Shown here: in pieces, positions 1-6,107 of the stretch
How positions within the stretch are numbered: position 1 is the first letter of the stretch
Layout: every line of letters begins with the position of its first letter
Assembly: GCA_022360735.1 (NCBI GenBank)
Contig: JAKSCF010000350.1
Location: forward strand, 1 to 6,763
DNA length: 6,763 nucleotides
Direction of reading: 5' to 3'
DNA from: Clostridia bacterium
GTDB lineage: Bacteria; Bacillota_A; Clostridia; Peptostreptococcales; JAAYPU01
Program-made: the position numbers and the translations under genes
The notes under the pieces: model-generated
The model's database searches: none
Seen by the model: the letters and a program-made list of their open reading frames with translations, nothing else
What the model was told of the DNA's origin: nothing

Positions 1-1
1 A

Positions 2-289
2 AACATGGGACAGCTGGAACTGTATGATGCAGAAAACAGAGATTTGCTCCTTGACGCAGGCGGCGGCTATTTTAGCATTCCTAAAAAAGTTGATACTAAA
101 AAATCCACTAGCAGGGGTGATTCTGATCACTTTGGAAAAATAAGACAATCATCTATTGAGATGTCCAATGTGGATTTAGGTGAAGAACTGGTAGGGTTAA
201 TTGTTGCTCAAAGAGCTTATCAGTTCAGTTCAAAGAGTATTCAAGCAGCCGATGAGATGTGGCAGGTTACCAATAATATAAGAGGGTAG
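2..289 (+). CDS. flgG: Flagellar basal-body rod protein, FlgF/FlgG family, C-terminal part
   Basis: This is the last 95 codons of a rod protein whose beginning lies before the window; the reading frame is open from base 2, so the ATG at 5 is internal. The visible end carries the C-terminal basal-body domain shared by FlgE, FlgF and FlgG. The stretch MSNVDLGEELVGLIVAQRAY, followed by SKSIQAADEMWQVTNNIRG, matches the family signature SNVDL-E-(F/M)V-LI-AQRAY-(N/S)SK-IQ-ADEM. FlgG builds the distal rod of the flagellum, which crosses the cell wall as the drive shaft, and FlgF the proximal rod. The next gene is a rod-binding FlgJ homologue 46 bases downstream, the usual order at the end of clostridial rod-gene clusters, so co-transcription is likely. 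The segment before the signature (roughly the first 45 residues, rich in Lys, Ser and Thr) is less conserved. FlgG is preferred over FlgF only because of position; the family is secure, the exact paralogue is not. Confidence 0.85.
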   Translation, partial: NMGQLELYDAENRDLLLDAGGGYFSIPKKVDTKKSTSRGDSDHFGKIRQSSIEMSNVDLGEELVGLIVAQRAYQFSSKSIQAADEMWQVTNNIRG

Positions 290-322
290 GTTATAGACCA
301 TAAATCACAGACCTTATTAATT

Positions 323-327
323 AGGAG
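323..327 (+). promoter_or_regulatory. Ribosome binding site deciding the start of the FlgJ-like gene
   Basis: AGGAG lies 8 bases before the ATG at 336 but only 2 bases before the in-frame ATG at 330. The normal spacing therefore favours 336 as the start. Confidence 0.7.
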
Positions 328-335
328 AGATGATA

Positions 336-599
336 ATGAAGATAGATTCAATCATTAATATGCCAAAAGAAAATATTCAAAACAGGAGCTTAGAAGGAAA
401 GGAAAAAGAAGCATTCAAGAAGATTTTTGTGGAGAATATGGTTAAAGAAATGTTAAAAGATACCAATATGATTCCCAGCTCCAATGAAACGGAAAAAGAA
501 TTCTATATGGACAAAATATCTGAACTGCTTTCAGATAAACTGATGGAAAGCACGGACATTCGCTGGCAAGAGATATTAAAAATGAATGACAAAGAATAA
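336..599 (+). CDS. flgJ: Rod-binding protein, FlgJ N-terminal domain type
   Basis: An 87-residue protein beginning MKIDSIINMPK. The core, about residues 22-75, reads KEKEAFKKIFVENMVKEMLK, then an acidic stretch, then EFYMDKISELLSDKLMES. This fits the FlgJ rod-binding domain: a helix with a phenylalanine and F(V/L)-x-x-M(V/L)-K-x-M(L/R), a loop, then E-x-(F/Y)-x-x-x-(L/I)-(S/D)-x-x-(L/M)-(S/A). FlgJ is a scaffold that caps or binds the growing rod in the periplasm or wall space. Proteobacterial FlgJ also has a C-terminal muramidase domain; this one lacks it, as is usual for single-domain FlgJ in Firmicutes, so wall hydrolysis would need another enzyme. No signal peptide is visible, consistent with export through the flagellar apparatus. 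It sits directly after the rod gene and before a strong terminator-like hairpin, so it is probably the last gene of the operon. The assignment rests on a short, weakly conserved domain plus context. Confidence 0.75.
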   Translation: MKIDSIINMPKENIQNRSLEGKEKEAFKKIFVENMVKEMLKDTNMIPSSNETEKEFYMDKISELLSDKLMESTDIRWQEILKMNDKE

Positions 600-627
600 G
601 AACAGAGTATATGTTATGGGTGTATGT

Positions 628-699
628 AAAGGGCGTATGTGATACGCTCCTACAGAGGAAATTTTACCTTTGGTAGGGGCGGGTTGCATATGCCTTTTT
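628..699 (+). terminator. Long hairpin with T tract ending the flagellar rod operon
   Basis: The arm at 632-653 pairs with 673-694 over 12 pairs (several G-T wobbles), one mismatch and a further 9 pairs. An inner stem AGAGG/CCTTT (654-658 with 667-671) closes around an 8-base loop, with G672 bulged. The outer stem ends in GCC and runs into TTTTTATTT at 695-703, and AAA at 628-630 can pair with part of that tract. The wobbles are G-U in a + strand transcript but would be A-C mismatches on the other strand, so the structure suits rightward RNA. It lies 28 bases after the FlgJ-like stop codon. Function as a terminator is inferred; the hairpin may have been recruited from a repeat element. Confidence 0.65.
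631..694. repeat. GC-rich element with imperfect terminal inverted repeats (REP/MITE-like)
   Basis: The two ends of this 64-base stretch are imperfect inverted copies of a half-site. The right half begins GTAGGGGCGGG at 673. The left half ends CGCTCCTAC at 653 and contains its own small palindrome GCGTAT-GTG-ATACGC at 633-647. The composition is much richer in G and C than the surrounding AT-rich intergenic DNA. A related half-site, starting GTAG and containing CGGGT, occurs at 6043-6067. From memory, short repeats of the GTAGGGGCG type are scattered through several clostridial genomes; that family link is an inference and the copy number in this genome is not visible here. Confidence 0.5.
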
Positions 700-713
700 A
701 TTTGATGAGTCAT

Positions 714-741
714 TTGAATAATGAACCAAATCATGTATAAT
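714..741 (+). promoter_or_regulatory. Candidate sigma-A promoter for the first acyl-CoA synthetase
   Basis: TTGAAT at 714-719 (4 of 6 to the -35 consensus) is followed, after a 16-base spacer, by a perfect TATAAT at 736-741. It lies after the terminator hairpin and 38 bases before the start codon, leaving room for the strong purine-rich ribosome binding site at 765-775. The -10 lies within inverted repeats (AATCAT-N5-ATGATT at 729-745 and TATAAT-G-ATTATA at 736-748), which could be an operator. Transcription has not been shown. Confidence 0.6.
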
Positions 742-779
742 GATTATAAGATTGACTTTAGTCTAAAGGGGGGAGTTGT

Positions 780-2498
780 TTGAAAAAATACAAAGATGCA
801 TTATACTCTATCCGATATATTAAAGACTTAAAGGATATGCTGGAGACTAGCTCCATATTGTTTGAGGAGGAAACTGCCTTTTTAAAAAAAGACAAACCGG
901 GAGGAGCATACCTGCCTATAAAATTTAAAGATTTTAAACAAGATGTGGATGCACTTGGGACGGCATTACTGGATTTAGGATTAAAAGATAAGAAGATTGC
1001 AGTAATCGGTGAAAATAGATACGAATGGGCTTTGACATATTTGGCTGTGGTCAATGGGGTGGGGACTATTGTTCCTATAGACAAAGAGCTTCCGGAAAAT
1101 GAAATCAAACATTTACTTGAAAAATCAAAGGCAAGTGCGGTTATTTATTCAGATAAATTAAAAAAACCAATTACAAATATTATCAATGATTTGGTCGACT
1201 TGGAACATGTCATCAGCATGGATGCTGAAGAAGATATCAACAATATGATGACATTAGACAAACTGATCAATAAAGGCAAGACCCTGCTTCACAACGGGAA
1301 TAAACAGTACTTAGATATGAAGATTGATTGTGATAAAGCAAGCATACTCCTTTTTACTTCGGGAACAACCGGACTGGCAAAAGGTGTTAAGCTTTCTCAT
1401 AAAAATATTTGTTCAAATATAATGGCAATGTCACAGTACGTATTTACTTCAAAGGAAGATACCATATTATCGGTTTTGCCATTACATCATACCTATGAGT
1501 GTACATGCGGTGTTATGACCCCTTTATACACGGGGGCTTGTATTGCATTTTGTGAGGGGCTTAAGCATATCGTTAAGAACTTAAATGAATCCAAAGCAAC
1601 GGTTATGCTGGGAGTACCTTTACTCTTCGAATCCATGTATACACGAGTATGGCGGAAAGTTGAAAAAGAAGGAAAAGCAAACAAACTTCGAAAAGGTATT
1701 AAAATCAGCAGGTCATTAAAAAAAGTAGGGATCGATCAATCCAAGAAGTTTTTTAAATCCATCCATGAGGCATTGGGGGGCCATGTACGTTTATTTATTT
1801 CAGGCGCTGCCGCTATTGATCCTGATATTATACAGTGCTTTAACGATATAGGAATAAGAATGATACAAGGATATGGATTGACAGAATGTTCACCAATCGT
1901 TGCAGTTAATAGAGATCGCTATTCCAAGCATGCTTCGGCAGGTCAGGCCTTACAGGGTACTGAAATAGAGATTGATGATCCGGATGAAAATGGAATTGGT
2001 GAAATCCTATGTAAAAGCGATTCGGTAATGTTGGGATATTTTGAGAATGATCAAGAAACAGAGGCAGCATTTTTAGACGGCTGGTTTAAAACAGGAGATT
2101 ATGGTTACTTGGATGAAGAAGGATTTTTGTTTCTAACCGGTCGAAAGAAAAATGTTATTGTTACTAAAAATGGAAAAAATATATTCCCTGAAGAAGTAGA
2201 ATTCTATTTAAATAAAAGCGATTATATAAAAGAATGCATTGTATTTGGTAAGGAAGATGAAAAAAATGGTGATGCATTAATCTGTGCTAACATCGTATTA
2301 GATACGGAATATATCGATGAAGTCAAACAGAACCATACCGATGATGAACTGGGAGAACTCATACAAGAAATCATCCACAATATTAACAGCAAAATGCCGC
2401 TCTATAAAAGAATCAGAAGATTTAATATCAAAAAGGATGAGCTTGAAAAAACTACCACTAAGAAAATAATAAGATATGGTACAAATATTAAACCCTGA
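780..2498 (+). CDS. Long-chain acyl-CoA synthetase (AMP-forming), first tandem copy
   Basis: A 572-residue ANL-superfamily adenylating enzyme of the FadD/Faa1 type. It would join a fatty acid to CoA through an acyl-AMP intermediate, using ATP in the cytoplasm or at the membrane. Visible motifs in order: phosphate loop TSGTTGLAKG from residue 193; HHTYE at 236-240; GYGLTECSP from 364; TGD at 438-440, whose Asp binds the ribose; the hinge TGRKKN from 453; and KTTTKKI near the end, where Lys562 fits the catalytic C-terminal lysine. All core residues are present, so the enzyme should be active. Start is TTG at 780, with AAAGGGGGGAG just upstream; its N-terminus aligns with the downstream paralogue, which supports this choice. 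No fused acyltransferase or carrier domain is present. An 88-base gap without an obvious terminator separates it from the second copy, so the pair is probably co-transcribed. Chain-length preference, or use of acyl carrier protein instead of CoA, cannot be read from the sequence. Confidence 0.9.
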   Translation: MKKYKDALYSIRYIKDLKDMLETSSILFEEETAFLKKDKPGGAYLPIKFKDFKQDVDALGTALLDLGLKDKKIAVIGENRYEWALTYLAVVNGVGTIVPIDKELPENEIKHLLEKSKASAVIYSDKLKKPITNIINDLVDLEHVISMDAEEDINNMMTLDKLINKGKTLLHNGNKQYLDMKIDCDKASILLFTSGTTGLAKGVKLSHKNICSNIMAMSQYVFTSKEDTILSVLPLHHTYECTCGVMTPLYTGACIAFCEGLKHIVKNLNESKATVMLGVPLLFESMYTRVWRKVEKEGKANKLRKGIKISRSLKKVGIDQSKKFFKSIHEALGGHVRLFISGAAAIDPDIIQCFNDIGIRMIQGYGLTECSPIVAVNRDRYSKHASAGQALQGTEIEIDDPDENGIGEILCKSDSVMLGYFENDQETEAAFLDGWFKTGDYGYLDEEGFLFLTGRKKNVIVTKNGKNIFPEEVEFYLNKSDYIKECIVFGKEDEKNGDALICANIVLDTEYIDEVKQNHTDDELGELIQEIIHNINSKMPLYKRIRRFNIKKDELEKTTTKKIIRYGTNIKP

Positions 2499-2572
2499 TT
2501 ATTGATGGAAACTGCGAAAAAGGTACAAGTATTTTGTAGTTTATTGTGAATAATCTTGGTCAAATAATAGTG

Positions 2573-2577
2573 AGGTG
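2573..2577 (+). promoter_or_regulatory. Ribosome binding site deciding the start of the second synthetase
   Basis: AGGTG, part of GTGAGGTG, lies 9 bases before the ATG at 2587. The longer frame would start at the GTG at 2575, inside this site, and has no good binding site of its own. Confidence 0.75.
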
Positions 2578-2586
2578 TTATTTAAA

Positions 2587-4305
2587 ATGACCAATACAGA
2601 ACCTTTATACGAAGTGCGGAAAATAAAAGACATAAAAGATATGTTCTATTCGAGCGTAGAGCTATATGGAGATAAATGTGCATTCATGATAAAAGATACG
2701 CCCGGTGGACCGTACAGAGAAATTTCATATAATGAGTTTAAAGATGACGTTGAGGCATTTGGATCAGTACTCATTGAAATGGGGCTGAAAGGCAAAAGAA
2801 TTGCAATTATGGGTGAAAATAGATATGAATTGGCAGTAGCCTATATGGCAATCGTTAATGGCGTAGGTGTTGTAGTGCCCTTTGACAAGGAATTGCCTGC
2901 AGAAGAAATAGCAAACCTAATGAAAATCTCTGAAGTAAGTGCTTTTGCATATTCCGGAAAATTTAAAAATAAGATTCAAAATATTATTACAGAAGATATG
3001 CCGGTTAAACATTTTATCAATATGGATATCGAAAAAGATTCAGATAAAGAATTATCCTTTCATTGGTTAATAAAAAGAGGCCAAGTTTTATTAAAAGAAG
3101 GATATGACGGATATAAAAACATCAAAATAGATCCTGAAGTAATGAGTATACTCCTTTTTACTTCAGGGACTACAGGATTGTCAAAAGGCGTTATGCTTTG
3201 CCACAGAAATATTGCTTCAAATCTGATGTCAATGTGCGCTATCGTTCATATTAAGCCTTCGGATATATTCTTTTCTGTCTTACCCATGCACCATACATAC
3301 GAATGTACCTGCGGATTTCTAACCCCAATTTACAGAGGCTCTGCAATAGCATATTGTGAAGGGTTAAAATACATTTTGAAAAATATGGAAGAAGCAAAAC
3401 CAACCATGTTCCTTTCTGTACCACTTATATTTGAAGGTATATATAAAAAAATATGGCGTCAAGCCAAGGCTAACGGTGTAGACAAGAAACTTAAAAAAGC
3501 AATTAGAATCAATAAAGTCCTCAATAAATGCGGTATAGATCTATCCAAAAAGTTTTTTAAAAAAATACACCATGTTTTTGGAGGCCGAATGCGCATGCTC
3601 ATTAGTGGAGGAGCAGCGCTGGACCCTGAAGTAGCAAAGGGATACAACGATTTGGGAATATTAACCTTTCAAGGATACGGTCTAACCGAATCATCCCCAA
3701 TTGTAGCGGTAAATCCGGATATTAAACCCAAACATGCATCGGCAGGTATTCCTACTCCGGGGGTAGAAGTAAAAATAGATCAAGCCAATGAAGACGGAAT
3801 CGGTGAAATCATTGCTAAAAGTGATAGTATTATGATGGGCTATTATAACAATCCTAAAGCTACAAATGAGGTTCTAAAAGATGGCTGGTACCATACAGGA
3901 GACCTTGGATATATAGATGATGAAAACTATATATATATTACAGGAAGAAAGAAAAATGTCATTGTTACTAAAAATGGAAAAAATATTTTCCCGGAAGAAT
4001 TAGAGTTTTATTTAAATAGAAGTGACTATATTGAAGAAAGTATGGTATGGGGAAGAACAGATGAAAATTCGGGAGAAACCTATATCAATGCTCAAATTAA
4101 AGTCATGGATGAAATGATAGAAGAAGCTTTGGGCAGTGACTATTCAGATGAAATGGTTCACCGATTGATTCAAAAAGAAGTAGACCAAATCAATAAAGAC
4201 CTGCCTTTCTACAAAAAAATTAGAAAAATCAATATCAAAAAAGGAGAGTTTGCAAAAACCACTACAAAAAAAATAAAACGCCACCTAGAAGTACCGGCAC
4301 AATAA
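2587..4305 (+). CDS. Long-chain acyl-CoA synthetase (AMP-forming), second tandem copy
   Basis: A 572-residue paralogue of the preceding gene; by eye about half the residues are identical and almost no gaps are needed. The core adenylation motifs are intact: TSGTTGLSKG from residue 192, HHTYE at 235-239, GYGLTESSP from 363, TGD ending at Asp439, TGRKKN from 452, and KTTTKKI with Lys562 as the likely catalytic lysine. It should activate a carboxylic acid as acyl-AMP and pass it to CoA. The start at 2587 gives exactly the same length as the first copy and proper spacing from the AGGTG site. Differences are concentrated at 120-180 and near the C-terminus, with scattered changes in the substrate-binding region, so the two copies may prefer different chain lengths or conditions. 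No GC-rich terminator follows; the next unit seems to have its own promoter. Confidence 0.9.
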   Translation: MTNTEPLYEVRKIKDIKDMFYSSVELYGDKCAFMIKDTPGGPYREISYNEFKDDVEAFGSVLIEMGLKGKRIAIMGENRYELAVAYMAIVNGVGVVVPFDKELPAEEIANLMKISEVSAFAYSGKFKNKIQNIITEDMPVKHFINMDIEKDSDKELSFHWLIKRGQVLLKEGYDGYKNIKIDPEVMSILLFTSGTTGLSKGVMLCHRNIASNLMSMCAIVHIKPSDIFFSVLPMHHTYECTCGFLTPIYRGSAIAYCEGLKYILKNMEEAKPTMFLSVPLIFEGIYKKIWRQAKANGVDKKLKKAIRINKVLNKCGIDLSKKFFKKIHHVFGGRMRMLISGGAALDPEVAKGYNDLGILTFQGYGLTESSPIVAVNPDIKPKHASAGIPTPGVEVKIDQANEDGIGEIIAKSDSIMMGYYNNPKATNEVLKDGWYHTGDLGYIDDENYIYITGRKKNVIVTKNGKNIFPEELEFYLNRSDYIEESMVWGRTDENSGETYINAQIKVMDEMIEEALGSDYSDEMVHRLIQKEVDQINKDLPFYKKIRKINIKKGEFAKTTTKKIKRHLEVPAQ

Positions 4306-4315
4306 ATAATAGTTT

Positions 4316-4330
4316 ATAATGAATCATTAT
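4316..4330. repeat. Perfect 15-base AT-rich palindrome
   Basis: ATAATGA-A-TCATTAT has 7-base arms around one central base, 10 bases after the second synthetase stop codon. No T tract follows directly and the stem has little G or C, so it is a poor terminator; a protein-binding site is possible. The 8-mer TATAATGA also occurs at the first synthetase promoter (736-743). Confidence 0.4.
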
Positions 4331-4359
4331 CCTCAAACATATTTTTAAAAATTAATAGG

Positions 4360-4388
4360 TTTACATATAGATTTTTTTGGAATATTAA
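4360..4388 (+). promoter_or_regulatory. Candidate promoter for the Nfu gene
   Basis: TTTACA at 4360-4365 (5 of 6 to consensus), a 17-base spacer, then TATTAA at 4383-4388 (4 of 6). The region is very AT-rich, which makes chance matches common, and a TATAAG at 4389-4394 could serve instead at a less usual spacing. A leader of about 60 bases would precede the start codon. Confidence 0.4.
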
Positions 4389-4457
4389 TATAAGATAGTA
4401 TTTAGTAAGCATCTAGCAACAGCTAAGAACTCTATATAGTAGTTAGGAGAAAAACTT

Positions 4458-4676
4458 ATGGAAGATAAAATTAAACAAGCACTAGAAAAAGTCAGACCAT
4501 TTTTACAAAGAGATGGCGGCGATGTAGAATTTGTTGATTATGAAGATGGCATTGTTAAAGTACGACTTCAAGGAGCCTGCAGCGGATGCCCGGGAGCTCA
4601 AATGACACTTAAAGCAGTCATTGAAAAAATACTTAAAGAAGAATTCAGCGAAGTGAAGGAAGTCGTAGGAGTATAA
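4458..4676 (+). CDS. nfu: Nfu-type iron-sulfur cluster scaffold/carrier protein (NifU C-terminal domain)
   Basis: A 72-residue protein consisting only of the NifU C-terminal domain. It shows the family hallmarks: an N-terminal helix (IKQALEKVRPFLQRDGGDVE) and GACSGCPGAQMTLK with the Cys41-x-x-Cys44 pair that holds a labile [4Fe-4S] cluster between two subunits. It then ends with an acidic helix and VKEVVGV. Such proteins receive a cluster from the assembly machinery and pass it to apo-enzymes in the cytosol; 70-80 residues is the normal length for stand-alone bacterial Nfu. AGGAG at 4445-4449 sits 8 bases before the ATG. It is preceded by its own candidate promoter and followed by a strong terminator, so it appears monocistronic. 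No other isc, suf or nif gene is in the window, so its partners cannot be inferred here. Confidence 0.93.
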   Translation: MEDKIKQALEKVRPFLQRDGGDVEFVDYEDGIVKVRLQGACSGCPGAQMTLKAVIEKILKEEFSEVKEVVGV

Positions 4677-4684
4677 TAGCAAAC

Positions 4685-4719
4685 AAAATCAGCCGATGTA
4701 TAATCAGGCTGATTTTTTT
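4685..4719 (+). terminator. Rho-independent terminator after the Nfu gene
   Basis: AAAATCAGCC (4685-4694) pairs perfectly with GGCTGATTTT (4707-4716), 10 base pairs around a 12-base loop, with seven consecutive T at 4713-4719. It begins 8 bases after the stop codon. The A run on the left side could also let it act weakly for leftward transcription. Confidence 0.92.
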
Positions 4720-4743
4720 AATCAATCACAAGCTTAAATTTTT

Positions 4744-4749
4744 TATAAT
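4744..4749 (+). promoter_or_regulatory. Possible -10 box for the CapA-like gene
   Basis: A perfect TATAAT lies between the Nfu terminator and the CapA-like gene, where a promoter is expected because the terminator separates the units. No convincing -35 is seen 16-18 bases upstream, so this is only a candidate. If used, the leader would be very short, about 15-20 bases. Confidence 0.3.
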
Positions 4750-4761
4750 ACTATATATTGT

Positions 4762-4767
4762 GGTGAT
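4762..4767 (+). promoter_or_regulatory. Ribosome binding site deciding the start of the CapA-like gene
   Basis: GGTGAT matches the anti-Shine-Dalgarno end of 16S rRNA. It lies 4 bases before the ATG at 4772 and 7 before the ATG at 4775. The longer frame from the GTG at 4760 would overlap it and has only AT-rich sequence upstream. Confidence 0.65.
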
Positions 4768-4771
4768 ACAA

Positions 4772-6046
4772 ATGATGGAGAAAAAAAATTTAATACTGAT
4801 ATTATTTTTAATAATGGCACTATTGATCTTTAGCATCAGCATGGAAAGTTATTCTAGAATGGATACAGAAGTTCAATCTAATGCGGTTGAAAATGTGGAA
4901 GAAATATTAGAAGAGCCTGAAAAACCTGAGCCCATTAAAATAAAAATTGGCGCTGTTGGCGATATCATGACACATGGTCCACAGCTTAGGGCTCAATTTG
5001 ATGCTGAACAAAATATTTATGACTTTAATAATAACTATCAACATGTTAAAGAGTATATAGAGCAATGTGACTTAGCAATTTGTAATATTGAAACCGTATT
5101 TGCCGGTGAAGAAAAAAACTATTCAAGTTACCCACGTTTTAACACACCGGATTCGTTGGTAGACGCCCTGTACGCATGTGGTTTTGATGTTGGTATTACA
5201 TCCAATAACCATTCCATGGATAAAGGCAAAGAGGGTGTTTTAAGAACCCTTCAAGTCATTGAAGACAAGGGAATGCTTGCTGTTGGGACCCAACTTCCTG
5301 ATGAACAAAATTATGAGATAGTAGACGTTAAACAAATTAAAATTGGAATAGCTGCTTTTACTTATGAAACGCCGGAATATCAAAATCATAAAACCATCAA
5401 TGGCATTATGGTACCACATGAAATTGAGGATGCTATTAATACCTTTAATTATAGTACCTTGGATGAAGATTTATTAAAAATGGATGAAATAATAGAAAAT
5501 ATGAAAACTTCGGGAGCTCATATGGAAATATTTTATATTCATTGGGGGCAAGAATACTCTAAAAAACAGAACCATTATCAAGAAAAAATAGCCAATCATC
5601 TTGCTAATCAAGGCGTAGAGATTATATTTGGATCCCATCCTCATGTGATACAACCTGTAGAAATCATTCAAACAGCGGATGGGCATGAAACGGCTGTTTT
5701 TTATTCCTTGGGAAACTTTATCTCAAATCAACGATATGAGCTTTTAAATAACAGATATACTGAAGATGGTATGATTGCTCATGTAGAGTATTCGTTTGAA
5801 CCGGATACCAATCTATTGGAGTTACAAGAGGTGAATATAATACCAACTTGGGTAAATCGATATTATGGCAATCATAAAAGATACTATGAAATCCTGCCCA
5901 TTCCACAATTTATGCATTCGGATATACTTGGGGAAAAGACCATGTGGAGATTAGAAAATTCATTAAAAAATACAGTTGGGATAATTGGCAAAGAATATTT
6001 AAATGAAGAAACAGGAAAACTTACTTTATTAAATAATCAGTTGTAG
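4772..6046 (+). CDS. Membrane-anchored CapA-family protein (poly-gamma-glutamate capsule type metallophosphatase fold)
   Basis: A 424-residue protein with a short positive N-terminus (MMEKKN) and one hydrophobic segment at about 7-23, then a Glu/Pro-rich linker to about 55. This indicates a signal anchor with an extracellular catalytic domain. The domain shows the CapA/PgsA motif series: GDIMTHG (Asp64, His68), NIET (Asn105, Glu107), SNNH (Asn146, His147), HWGQEY (His257, Glu261), GSHPHVIQP (His289, His291) and YSLGNF (311-316). These residues correspond to the metal-binding set of calcineurin-like phosphoesterases. CapA of Bacillus takes part in making or exporting poly-gamma-glutamate, but no capB, capC or capD is nearby, and many clostridial members of this family have no known substrate. 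A hydrolytic or ligase-accessory role at the cell envelope is therefore inference. The ATG at 4772 or 4775 is preferred to the GTG at 4760 on ribosome binding site grounds. The stop codon lies at the edge of a GC-rich repeat, so the C-terminus may have been altered. Confidence 0.85.
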   Translation: MMEKKNLILILFLIMALLIFSISMESYSRMDTEVQSNAVENVEEILEEPEKPEPIKIKIGAVGDIMTHGPQLRAQFDAEQNIYDFNNNYQHVKEYIEQCDLAICNIETVFAGEEKNYSSYPRFNTPDSLVDALYACGFDVGITSNNHSMDKGKEGVLRTLQVIEDKGMLAVGTQLPDEQNYEIVDVKQIKIGIAAFTYETPEYQNHKTINGIMVPHEIEDAINTFNYSTLDEDLLKMDEIIENMKTSGAHMEIFYIHWGQEYSKKQNHYQEKIANHLANQGVEIIFGSHPHVIQPVEIIQTADGHETAVFYSLGNFISNQRYELLNNRYTEDGMIAHVEYSFEPDTNLLELQEVNIIPTWVNRYYGNHKRYYEILPIPQFMHSDILGEKTMWRLENSLKNTVGIIGKEYLNEETGKLTLLNNQL

Positions 6047-6067
6047 TGTCGGGTCTCCGTGCCCGAC
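6043..6067. repeat. Short GC-rich palindromic repeat overlapping the CapA-like stop codon
   Basis: GTCGGG at 6048-6053 pairs with CCCGAC at 6062-6067 around an 8-base loop whose ends can form a T-G wobble. The left edge reads GTAG and carries the gene's TAG stop. Its first 12 bases match 10 of 12 with the right half of the element at 673-684 (GTAG, then G and CGGGT in register). It stands out from the AT-rich surroundings. No T tract follows, so it is unlikely to be an intrinsic terminator, and the next gene may be transcribed through it. Confidence 0.5.
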
Positions 6068-6107
6068 TCTGGTTAGCTGTGACATAAAAAATTGATAGGA
6101 GAAAACA

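Noticed and set aside
758..1108. Open frame of 116 codons on the minus strand over the start of the first synthetase
   Set aside because: It lies antisense to a well-supported enzyme gene, resembles no family, and is explained as the complement of that coding sequence.
2499..2586. Possible promoter or terminator between the two synthetase genes
   Set aside because: Weak TTGTAG and TTGTGA boxes have no -10 at proper spacing, and the only palindrome (TTATT-GTG-AATAA at 2541-2553) is short and AT-only; read-through from the first gene is simpler.
4423..4446. Imperfect inverted repeat CTAAGAACT/AGTAGTTAG in the Nfu leader, considered as a regulatory hairpin over the ribosome binding site
   Set aside because: It has two mismatches in nine pairs, only AT-rich pairing and no match to a known riboswitch or T-box; chance is likely in this composition.
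5474..5906. Two minus-strand open frames within the CapA-like gene (5474-5686 and 5718-5906)
   Set aside because: Both are antisense to conserved metallophosphatase motifs, and their translations show no recognisable domain.
6048..6067. Intrinsic terminator between the CapA-like gene and cysQ
   Set aside because: The stem is only six GC-rich pairs and is followed by CTCTGG rather than a T tract, so it fits a repeat element better.
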